Shown piece after piece: positions 1 to 6,221 of a DNA stretch of 11,711 bases. The stretch lies in the NCBI GenBank assembly GCA_910588285.1, contig CAJUQB010000129.1:1-11711 (forward strand). Reading direction: 5' to 3'. The position numbers and the translations under genes were made by a program. The notes beneath the pieces were generated by a model. That model saw only the letters and a program-made list of their open reading frames with translations, did no database searches and had not been told where the DNA came from. The stretch comes from an uncultured Lachnospiraceae bacterium (GTDB lineage: Bacteria; Bacillota; Clostridia; Lachnospirales; Lachnospiraceae). Positions within the stretch are counted from its first letter, which is position 1; every line of letters starts with the position of its first letter.

Positions 1-60
1 CGATTGGCTTCTATTTTTTGCCTCCTCTCTAAAAAGTCGGAATTTCCTATAAGGTAAAAA

Positions 61-97
61 AGAATCCCCCCTGCACAAAACTGCAGGGGGGGATATA
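61..97 (-). terminator. Intrinsic terminator of the ABC importer operon
   Basis: Just after the last stop codon of the operon, arms at 65-75 and 82-93 form a G/C-rich stem (six C against seven G, then TGCA) around a six-base loop. On the minus strand the stem is followed by a T-rich run (complement of 52-64, roughly TTCTTTTTT). This is a textbook Rho-independent terminator. Bases 1-51 beyond it show no gene or other signal. Confidence 0.93.
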
Positions 98-1060
98 TTA
101 CTCATTGGAATACAGATGGCAGGCTACAAAATGATGCTCCTCCACCTCATGGAATTCCGGCGACACCTGGAAGCACCGCTCCTGGGCCATGGGACAGCGG
201 GCGGCAAAGCGGCAGCCCTCCGGCGGCTCGACAGGAGAAGTTACCTCGCCCGTCATTACCTCGGCCTCCTTGCCCTTGTAGGAAATATCCGGAATGGGGA
301 TGGCGGACAGCAGCGCCTTGGTGTAGGGATGGAGGGGATTCTCGAACAGCCGGTCGGAATCCGTCATTTCCACCATTTTTCCCAGATACAGCACCAGGAT
401 ATCGTCGCTGATATGCTTCACCACCGAGAGGTCATGGGTAATAAAAATATAGGTAAGCCCCATCTCCTCCTTCAGATCCATCATCAGATTCAGGATCTGG
501 GCCTGAATGGACACATCCAGGGCAGATACCGGCTCGTCACAGATGATAAACCTGGGATTTAAGGCCAGGGCCCGGGCCACGCCGATTCGCTGCCGGCGGC
601 CGCCGTCCAGCTCATGGGGATAGGTATTCACATACCGCTCATCCAGGCCCACAATGTCCATCAGCTCTGCCACGCGTTTGGCCCGCTCCTCCTTGCTCTT
701 GTAGATCTTGTGGATCTTTAAGGGCTCCTCAATAATCTGGTACACGGACATTTTGGGATCCAGGGAGGAGAAGGGGTCCTGGAAAATGATCTGCATCTCC
801 CGGCGCAGCCGCAGCATATCATGCTTCTTCACATGGGTAATGTCCTCCCCGTCAAAAAGGATCCGCCCCTCTGAGGAGGGCAGAAGTCCCAGGATCGTCC
901 GGCCCAGAGTGGATTTGCCGCAGCCGGATTCCCCCACAACGCCCAGAGTCTTCCCTTCCTCCAGCCGGAAGCTCACGTCATCCACTGCGTGGAGCATTCC
1001 CTGGGGCGTATCAAAATATTTCTTTAGATGATCGCATTCCAACAGAATTTTATTGCTCAT
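98..1060 (-). CDS. Oligopeptide/nickel-family ABC transporter ATPase, OppF/DppF type
   Basis: This is the second ATP-binding subunit of the importer and acts on the cytoplasmic face of the membrane. Visible motifs are Walker A GESGCGKST (residues 43-51), Walker B ending IICDEPVSALD, an H-loop histidine in FITHDL, and a C-terminal oligopeptide-transporter (oligo_HPY) domain. The C-terminal domain carries a C-x5-C-x6-C...C cysteine pattern like that reported to hold a [4Fe-4S] cluster in some peptide importers. The signature motif is not LSGGQ but LDGGR (residues 151-155), so the ATP site it completes may be catalytically weak. I chose the ATG at 1060 because GGAGG lies just upstream and the ATG overlaps the stop of the preceding ATPase gene (ATGA). 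A longer frame upstream adds 11 residues with no support. The length of 320 residues is normal. It is the last gene of the operon. The substrate is unknown. Confidence 0.95.
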   Translation of the reverse strand: MSNKILLECDHLKKYFDTPQGMLHAVDDVSFRLEEGKTLGVVGESGCGKSTLGRTILGLLPSSEGRILFDGEDITHVKKHDMLRLRREMQIIFQDPFSSLDPKMSVYQIIEEPLKIHKIYKSKEERAKRVAELMDIVGLDERYVNTYPHELDGGRRQRIGVARALALNPRFIICDEPVSALDVSIQAQILNLMMDLKEEMGLTYIFITHDLSVVKHISDDILVLYLGKMVEMTDSDRLFENPLHPYTKALLSAIPIPDISYKGKEAEVMTGEVTSPVEPPEGCRFAARCPMAQERCFQVSPEFHEVEEHHFVACHLYSNE

Positions 1061-2043
1061 GACTGGGCCTCCTTTCCGGTAAACAGATGACACTGGATCA
1101 CATGGCTATCCTTCACATACTTGGGCGGATTGTCTCCCTTTTGGCAGATATCCATGCACTTGGGGCAGCGGGGATGGAACTTGCAGCCATCGGGCAGCTC
1201 CGAGGGGTGGGGCGTCAGGCCCGTGATGGGCGTCAGCCGGGCAGTCCGCTCCGTGATATTGGGCAGGGAGCCAAAGAGGCCGTCTGTGTAGGGATGATGG
1301 GAACGGCTCTTGTCAAATACTTCCTCCAGGGTGCCGCTCTCCACGATCTCCCCGCCGTACATAATGGCCACCTTGTCGCAGAAGTTGGCCACAATCCCCA
1401 GGTCATGGGTAATCAGGATTACCGAAGAGCCCAACTCCTGCTGGAGATTACGCATCATACGAATTACCTGGGCCTGAATGGTCACATCCAGAGCTGTGGT
1501 GGGCTCGTCTGCAATCAGCAGATCCGGATTACAGGCAATGGCAATGGCGATCATCACGCGCTGCTTCATTCCCCCGGAAAACTGATGGGGATAATCGTTT
1601 TTCCGTGAGGGCGCGATTCCCACCATATTCAGGATCCCGTCCACCCGCTCCTCCACCTCGATCCGGCCGATCTTGGGGTTGTGGAACCGGATAACATCCC
1701 CGATCTGCTCCCCGACCTTGTATACGGGATTCAGGCTTGTCATGGGATCCTGGAAAATCATGGAGATTTTCTGGCCCCGGATGGAGCGCATCTTCTTCTC
1801 GCTGGCTCCCACCAGGTTCTCACCCTCAAAAAGGATCTCACCGTCAATCTCAGAGGTATACTTGGGCAGCAGGCCCAGAATGGACAGAGCCGTGGTAGTC
1901 TTTCCTGCTCCGGTCTCCCCCACCAGGCCAAGGACTTCCCCTTTTTCCAGGCTCAGGTTCACATGATTCACTGCCCGGGAAATGATCTTGTCCGTGGTAT
2001 AGCGGATACTTAAGTCTTTTAATTCCAGTATTTTCTCACTCAT
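1057..2043 (-). CDS. Oligopeptide/nickel-family ABC transporter ATPase, OppD/DppD type
   Basis: This is the first ATP-binding subunit, partner of the downstream OppF-like protein in a heterodimer that powers import. It shows Walker A GETGAGKTT (residues 42-50), a canonical signature FSGGMKQR (S156-G157-G158), Walker B LLIADEPTTALD, H-loop LITHDL and the C-terminal oligo_HPY region. That region has the C-x5-C-x6-C...C pattern plus one extra cysteine (CPKCMDIC). Because its signature is canonical while the partner's is LDGGR, the two ATP sites should be unequal. The start at 2043 has AGGAGGTG a few bases upstream, and that site overlaps the stop codon of the permease gene before it. The intergenic gap is only 11 bases. 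The length of 328 residues fits the family. DppD and OppD cannot be separated without a substrate. Confidence 0.95.
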   Translation of the reverse strand: MSEKILELKDLSIRYTTDKIISRAVNHVNLSLEKGEVLGLVGETGAGKTTTALSILGLLPKYTSEIDGEILFEGENLVGASEKKMRSIRGQKISMIFQDPMTSLNPVYKVGEQIGDVIRFHNPKIGRIEVEERVDGILNMVGIAPSRKNDYPHQFSGGMKQRVMIAIAIACNPDLLIADEPTTALDVTIQAQVIRMMRNLQQELGSSVILITHDLGIVANFCDKVAIMYGGEIVESGTLEEVFDKSRSHHPYTDGLFGSLPNITERTARLTPITGLTPHPSELPDGCKFHPRCPKCMDICQKGDNPPKYVKDSHVIQCHLFTGKEAQS

Positions 2044-2054
2044 ATTCCCACCTC

Positions 2055-2960
2055 CTAGGATTTTCCCTTAAGCTGAGGATCAAATGCATCCCGCAGGCAG
2101 TCGCCAAAGGTGTTGATGCACAGGGCAGCCAGGCAGAGCACGATACCGGGAATCAGCACCATATACTGGTTCCGCAGCATGAAGCTTAAGCCGTCGGAGA
2201 GCATGGTTCCCCACTCCGGTGTGGGCGCCTTCACCCCAAGGCCGATAAAGCCCAGGGTTGCACCCTGCATGATGTTAATGGAAACCTGGGCCGTTCCGTT
2301 GATGATAATGATACTGGCCAGGTTGGGACACAGGTGCCGCCACATGATGTAGCCGGGCCGGCCTCCCAGGGCTACGGCAGATTCCACAAAATCCTTCTTT
2401 GATACGCTTAGTGCCATACTTCGGATCATCTTGGTATGCATGGGGATGCCGGATATGGTCAGAGCTGTCACAAGCTGCGGAATTCCGTTTCCTAGGGAAG
2501 CGCAGATGGCCAATGCGGTTACCATGCCCGGAATACAGCTTAAAATATCCACAATACGCATAATCAGGTTATCTACCTTGCCTCCCAGCATAGCCGCCAC
2601 ACAGGCCAGGATGGTGGACACTACAATGGAGGCCGCTGTGGCCAGCAGACCGATCTCCAGGGCCGTCCGGGCACCGTGGATAATACGGGCCAGAATGTCA
2701 CGGCCAAAATTGTCCGTCCCCAGCAGATGTCCCGGGGAGAAGGGCGGAACCAGCTTCTCTGAGGCCACCTGTTTGATGGCCATCTCATAGGGCACCAGCA
2801 GGTCTGCAAAAATAGCCAGGAACAGCATAATTGCGCAGCCGGCCAGCGCGATCATTGCCGTAGGCCGATGGCACAGCCGGCCCCAGATCTCCCGCCCTTG
2901 GGAATTTTTCTTTGTTCTTTTCGGTTTTGCCGTTGCTGCGGCAGCAGTTGTATTGGCCAT
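2055..2960 (-). CDS. ABC transporter permease, OppC/DppC type
   Basis: This is an inner-membrane permease subunit of the importer. After a basic, alanine-rich cytoplasmic N-terminus (about residues 1-34) comes a first membrane segment near 35-52. The periplasmic-side family motif LLGTDNFGRDILARIIHGAR follows, then several hydrophobic segments. The EAA-type coupling loop reads ESAVALGGRPGYIMWRHLCPN, with the conserved glycine that contacts the ATPases. The end, DPQL, is typical of DppC/OppC. At 301 residues it has family length. Its ATG directly abuts the TAA of the upstream permease gene (TAAATG), and a GGGGGTGG ribosome binding site lies inside that gene's end, so translation is probably coupled. 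It should pair with the OppB-like permease to form the channel. Confidence 0.94.
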   Translation of the reverse strand: MANTTAAAATAKPKRTKKNSQGREIWGRLCHRPTAMIALAGCAIMLFLAIFADLLVPYEMAIKQVASEKLVPPFSPGHLLGTDNFGRDILARIIHGARTALEIGLLATAASIVVSTILACVAAMLGGKVDNLIMRIVDILSCIPGMVTALAICASLGNGIPQLVTALTISGIPMHTKMIRSMALSVSKKDFVESAVALGGRPGYIMWRHLCPNLASIIIINGTAQVSINIMQGATLGFIGLGVKAPTPEWGTMLSDGLSFMLRNQYMVLIPGIVLCLAALCINTFGDCLRDAFDPQLKGKS

Positions 2961-3941
2961 TTATGCCACCCCCTTCTGTTTTCCGGCATCGGATATTTTC
3001 TTTTTCTGCTTTCCGGCAAAGGTGCTGCGGATCCTGGGATCCACCACCGCATAGCTCAAGTCGATCAGCAGGTTCATCAGGATCGTAAAAACGGCCAGGA
3101 TCATGGCGCAGACCAAAAGGGTCGGGATGTCACGGTTGTTTACGGATTCCACGATTTTCAGTCCGATGCCCGGGATTGCAAACAGCTTTTCGATTACCAC
3201 GGCGCCCCCCAGCAGATTGGCAAATACGGAGCCGCTCATGGTAATAATGGGCAGCATGGCATTTTTCAGGGCCTCATGGAAAATAACCCGCCGCTCTCTG
3301 GCGCCCTTGCTGCGGGCCGTGCGGACGTAATCCTGACGGATACAGTCCAGCATGGCGCTTCGCACCTGGCGGATATAGTTTGCAATAAAAGGAAGCACCA
3401 GGGTGATCACCGGAAGTACCCAGCTCTTCCAGCCGTCCTCAATGCCGTAGATGGGAAACCACTTCTTTTCCATGCCCAGCTTCATCATTAACAGCAGGCC
3501 CAGCCAGAATCCCGGGATGGCACCCATAAATTTTGCCAAAATATTCACAATCCCGTCAAAGGCCGTGTATTGCTTCACGGCGCACATCACGCCAAGGGGC
3601 AGGCCAATGAGGATCATAATAAAGGTGGTGATTGCCGCCAGCTTCAGGCTGGTAGGCACCCGGTAGCCGACCTCGTCGATAACCGGTCCCCTGGTCTTGT
3701 AGGAGGTTCCCAGGTCTCCCCGCACTGCGTTTGCCACCCATCTGCCGTACTGGACAACCAGCGGCTTATCCAACCCCAGCTCATGTTCCAGTGCATCGTA
3801 TTCCTCCTGGGTATATTCCGACGGAAGAATGCTCAGCAGCGGGTCTGCCGCCGAGATATTCAGCAGGAGAAAAACCAACAATGCTACGCACAACAGCATG
3901 ATCGGAATCATAAGAATTCGTTTGATGATAAATTTTGTCAT
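2961..3941 (-). CDS. ABC transporter permease, OppB/DppB type
   Basis: This is the first permease subunit, forming the channel with the OppC-like protein. It opens with the family signature MTKFIIKRILMIPIML, one membrane segment followed by an extracytoplasmic loop. That loop contains the conserved ELGLDKPLVVQYGRW block and GDLGTSY. Further hydrophobic segments follow, then the EAA loop DYVRTARSKGARERRV, then IEKLFAIPGIG and the terminal VDPRIR. A longer reading frame starts 13 codons upstream, but those codons run into the intergenic hairpin. The ATG at 3941 has GGAGG at proper distance and gives the family N-terminus, so it is preferred (326 residues). The C-terminal tail is lysine rich and faces the cytoplasm. 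The gene lies 88 bases after the binding-protein gene. Confidence 0.94.
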   Translation of the reverse strand: MTKFIIKRILMIPIMLLCVALLVFLLLNISAADPLLSILPSEYTQEEYDALEHELGLDKPLVVQYGRWVANAVRGDLGTSYKTRGPVIDEVGYRVPTSLKLAAITTFIMILIGLPLGVMCAVKQYTAFDGIVNILAKFMGAIPGFWLGLLLMMKLGMEKKWFPIYGIEDGWKSWVLPVITLVLPFIANYIRQVRSAMLDCIRQDYVRTARSKGARERRVIFHEALKNAMLPIITMSGSVFANLLGGAVVIEKLFAIPGIGLKIVESVNNRDIPTLLVCAMILAVFTILMNLLIDLSYAVVDPRIRSTFAGKQKKKISDAGKQKGVA

Positions 3942-3962
3942 ATTCCATCCTCCGCTCCACGA

Positions 3963-4006
3963 AATATAGGGGTATCGCAACTGGCGTCTGACGATACCCC
4001 CATATT
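3963..4006 (-). promoter_or_regulatory. Intercistronic hairpin between binding-protein and permease genes (attenuator or RNA stabiliser)
   Basis: Arms at 3963-3977 and 3992-4006 pair over 15 positions around a 14-base loop. The only non-Watson-Crick position, 3968 against 4001, is A/C on the plus strand but a G-U wobble in minus-strand RNA, so the structure suits the operon transcript. Only a short UUU follows on the minus strand, so complete termination is unlikely. Such hairpins between a binding protein and its permeases commonly protect the upstream message or partly stop transcription, giving excess binding protein. That role is inferred. Confidence 0.75.
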
Positions 4007-4029
4007 ATTTCACGCTATCCTGTTACCCT

Positions 4030-5727
4030 TTATTCTACATTGGAATACAGATAACAGAACTCAAGATAACCGGTTCCGGTTCCGATATATATGCCGCTGA
4101 AATCCGGATTCACCCCATAGAAGCCTACTCTCTGCAGGCCGCCCAGCGCACAGTAGTTATCCTGGCAAAGCTTGGTGATCGCCTCTACCTCAACTACAAA
4201 ATCATCGAAGTTTGAGCACTTCAGAGCTGCTTCACGATGCTGCAGGGCTTCCTCATAGGCAGCCTGTGCGGCTTCATCCATCTGATCCATCCACATGATA
4301 CGCTGTGTTCCCTCAGGAATCAGGCCCATGTCATAGGGGGTCAGCGGATTTTCCTCACTGTATCCATTGTGGGTTGTGGTCATATGGTAGGTTCCGTTCT
4401 TGATCATGCCAAGACAGGTAGACATATCATAGGTTTCCATCTCAATCTTGGTGAAACCAAGCTCTGTAAACTGTGCAATCACTGCTGTGATCTGGCTGAC
4501 AAAATCGGGATTCACCTCAATGGTAAAGGCAATATCATCCTTGGAATATCCGGCATCCTCCAGCATCTGCACGCCCAACTGGGGATCATACTTGTAACCG
4601 TCGCCATAGGGAACCTCGCCCGGGCCTGCCCAGTAGCTTTCCAGCTTGATATAACGGCCATTGTACACCAGGTCATTGACTGCATCCCAGTCAATCATAT
4701 GGCACAGGGCCTCACGCACCACGGGATCCTTGAAGATCTCCACCTCACGGGCATTAAACCACCAGGGATGGACACGGGCCGGGTAAGCGATGGGCTCCCA
4801 TCCGGAATCTACCAGAGAGCTGACGATTTCCATATCAGCAGTGTTCATGCAGTCAAGCTGACCGCTCATTAAGCCCATCAGAGCTGTATTCATATCCGGA
4901 ATTACCTCCAGCTTACAGGTCTCAATGGAAGGTGCACGATCCGGATTGTGATAGTTGGGATTGGCCTTCAGGACAATTCTTTCTCCGGAAACATATTCAT
5001 CAAGATAGTAAGGACCACAGCCTACAGCAGCACGGTTGTCCTCCGGGCCATATTCCTCCAGCAGAGCGGGATCCACAACACCTACGCCAGGCTGCATGGG
5101 CAGCTCATAAATAAACGTAGGAGACGCAGCCTTTAAGGTAACTGTCAGCTCCAGCTCACCGGTAGCTTCGTATTTATCCACAACATTAAAATAACGAGGC
5201 TGATAAGCCTTTGCCGCATCCCAGGTCTTTACAAATGCCTCTGCGGTCACCTTATTTCCATTGGTGAAGGTAACATTATCCTTAATCTTAAATACCCAAA
5301 CCAGGCCATCTTCAGAAACCTCCCAGCTCTCGGCAATATTGCCGCGGACATCACTGGAATCTGCATGGTATCTATAGAGAAGGTTGTCATACAGATTGTA
5401 TTGAAGCTGGGCGGCAGCGTTATCCATCCAGGGCAGATGGCTTGGGTAGTCGGTATTGGTCCAATATGTAAACTCTGTACCCGGCTGAATACCTTCCGGC
5501 TTCTCTGTGACTGCCCCGCCTTCACCGCCTGCTGCATCCTGGCCTACTTCCATCTGCTTGGTCTCGTCGCCTGCTGCATCATTCCCCTCCTGGCCCTCAT
5601 TTCCATCCTGGGTCTGGGATGGCTGTTCCTGTGATGTCTGATCTGCCGGAGCCCCTCCGCATCCTGCCACTGAAAACATCATTGCCGCTGCCAGAGAGAT
5701 CGCGAGAATTGCTTTTGATCTTTTCAT
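4030..5727 (-). CDS. Family 5 extracellular solute-binding lipoprotein of the importer
   Basis: This is the substrate-binding protein (SBP_bac_5, peptide/nickel/opine class) that captures ligand outside the membrane and delivers it to the permeases. The N-terminus is a lipoprotein signal: KRSK, a hydrophobic core, then lipobox VAGC with the lipidated cysteine at residue 23. Residues 24 to about 75 are a low-complexity linker rich in Q, E, D and G, a tether typical of Gram-positive lipoproteins. The mature domain shows family blocks YDNLLYRY, IAESWEVSEDGLVWVFKIKD and VGCGPYYL, and ends in an aromatic Y/F-rich strand. At 565 residues it is usual size. The start has AGGAAGGAAG upstream. It is the first gene of the operon, behind the promoter at 5847-5875. 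Ligand specificity cannot be read from the sequence; the neighbouring redox genes suggest a small organic molecule rather than a metal, which is inference. Confidence 0.95.
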   Translation of the reverse strand: MKRSKAILAISLAAAMMFSVAGCGGAPADQTSQEQPSQTQDGNEGQEGNDAAGDETKQMEVGQDAAGGEGGAVTEKPEGIQPGTEFTYWTNTDYPSHLPWMDNAAAQLQYNLYDNLLYRYHADSSDVRGNIAESWEVSEDGLVWVFKIKDNVTFTNGNKVTAEAFVKTWDAAKAYQPRYFNVVDKYEATGELELTVTLKAASPTFIYELPMQPGVGVVDPALLEEYGPEDNRAAVGCGPYYLDEYVSGERIVLKANPNYHNPDRAPSIETCKLEVIPDMNTALMGLMSGQLDCMNTADMEIVSSLVDSGWEPIAYPARVHPWWFNAREVEIFKDPVVREALCHMIDWDAVNDLVYNGRYIKLESYWAGPGEVPYGDGYKYDPQLGVQMLEDAGYSKDDIAFTIEVNPDFVSQITAVIAQFTELGFTKIEMETYDMSTCLGMIKNGTYHMTTTHNGYSEENPLTPYDMGLIPEGTQRIMWMDQMDEAAQAAYEEALQHREAALKCSNFDDFVVEVEAITKLCQDNYCALGGLQRVGFYGVNPDFSGIYIGTGTGYLEFCYLYSNVE

Positions 5728-5815
5728 GGTTCTTCCTTCCTTTCACTTTGCACATAATTAGTTTTTGATATGCATTGTCATTATTTTGCTAATTGAACGC
5801 TTTTTTCCCGGGATA

Positions 5816-5832
5816 TTGGTTAATCAACACAA
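5816..5832. promoter_or_regulatory. Second possible LysR-type box, TTG-N11-CAA
   Basis: TTG at 5816-5818 and CAA at 5830-5832 are separated by 11 bases, with partial inner symmetry. Its centre lies 29 bp from the centre of the stronger palindrome at 5845-5861, about the spacing seen between the two sites bound by LysR tetramers. It would lie just downstream of the importer start site. Weak on its own. Confidence 0.25.
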
Positions 5833-5844
5833 ATCATGCTGGCA

Positions 5845-5861
5845 ATATTATTAAGTAATAT
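5845..5861. promoter_or_regulatory. Candidate LysR-type operator, ATA-N11-TAT palindrome
   Basis: ATATTA at 5845-5850 and TAATAT at 5856-5861 are perfect inverted repeats around TTAAG and fit the T-N11-A form of LysR-family sites. Outer GCA and TGC triplets extend it with one base offset. It overlaps the -10 hexamer and spacer of the importer promoter and lies about 86-102 bases upstream of the ferredoxin start site. A LysR gene lies three genes away. The AT-richness makes chance occurrence possible. Confidence 0.5.
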
Positions 5862-5875
5862 ATGCAAAAAGTCAA
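5847..5875 (-). promoter_or_regulatory. Sigma-A-like promoter of the ABC importer operon
   Basis: On the minus strand, TTGACT (complement of 5870-5875) and AATAAT (complement of 5847-5852) are separated by exactly 17 bases, each matching five of six consensus positions. Transcription would start near 5840, leaving a leader of about 110 bases before the binding-protein ATG. I found no convincing riboswitch fold in that leader. Confidence 0.7.
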
Positions 5876-5911
5876 ATTATATATTTTTATCTACACATAA
5901 AATCTTATTAT

Positions 5912-5940
5912 TTGCCATCTGCGGCCCTTAATGCTATTGT
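5912..5940 (+). promoter_or_regulatory. Sigma-A-like promoter of the ferredoxin-flavoprotein genes
   Basis: TTGCCA at 5912-5917 and TATTGT at 5935-5940 are 17 bases apart, with an upstream TG (5932-5933) giving an extended -10. The predicted start near 5947 would leave a leader of about 32 bases and would exclude the in-frame ATG at 5946 as a start codon. It is back-to-back with the importer promoter. The A/T-rich stretch between them (5876-5911), which contains a TTTTAT/ATAAAA inverted repeat at 5885-5902, could take a regulator. Confidence 0.65.
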
Positions 5941-5978
5941 AGAAGATGAAAAATAATTTAGGAGAAAGAGGTGAACCT

Positions 5979-6221
5979 ATGCCACCCGTAATCGACAAAA
6001 AGAAATGCGTAAAATGTGGCTACTGTGCACAGATTTGTCCCTTGGATGTTATTAAAGTAGAGGTTCAGGGATCCGAAAAGGAAATAAACGTGAAATATCC
6101 GGATGAATGCTGGCATTGCCGCGCCTGTGAAAAGGACTGCCCCAAGAATGCAATCCATATGCGGTATCCGCTTTCCCATCTGATGCTGCACAAGGAACCG
6201 GAGGGAGGTAAGCGACCATGA
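5979..6221 (+). CDS. Two-cluster [4Fe-4S] ferredoxin, beta-like electron-transfer subunit
   Basis: This 80-residue cytoplasmic ferredoxin probably passes electrons to or from the flavoprotein encoded next. It has two complete cluster motifs: C10-x2-C13-x2-C16-x3-C20-P and C44-x2-C47-x2-C50-x3-C54-P, separated by a charged loop with KVEVQGSEKEINVKYPDE. The second motif contains CWHCRAC, reminiscent of the beta subunit of adenylylsulfate (APS) reductase, but the long C-terminal tail of AprB (about 150 residues in total) is absent. I chose the ATG at 5979 because GAGGTG lies five bases upstream. The in-frame ATG at 5946 would put its own ribosome site inside the coding region and coincides with the predicted transcript start. 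The stop overlaps the start of the flavoprotein gene (ATGA), implying coupled translation and a stable complex. Confidence 0.92.
   Translation: MPPVIDKKKCVKCGYCAQICPLDVIKVEVQGSEKEINVKYPDECWHCRACEKDCPKNAIHMRYPLSHLMLHKEPEGGKRP

Noticed and set aside
21..26. AGGAGG on the minus strand near the left edge, suggesting another gene start.
   Set aside because: No ATG, GTG or TTG follows at a workable distance within the window.
1061..1093. Upstream extension of the OppF-like protein by 11 residues.
   Set aside because: It lies inside the preceding gene, and GGAGG plus the ATGA overlap place the start at 1060.
103..4052. A 15-base exact match (103-117 and 4038-4052) at the 3' ends of the OppF-like and binding-protein genes, both encoding LYSN near the C-terminus.
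   Set aside because: It is short, in the same frame in both genes and not extended on either side. It looks like coincidence of similar codons; there is no sign of recombination or an attachment site.
5728..5840. Possible riboswitch in the leader of about 110 bases before the binding-protein gene.
   Set aside because: No conserved aptamer motif or terminator/antiterminator pair could be recognised by eye.
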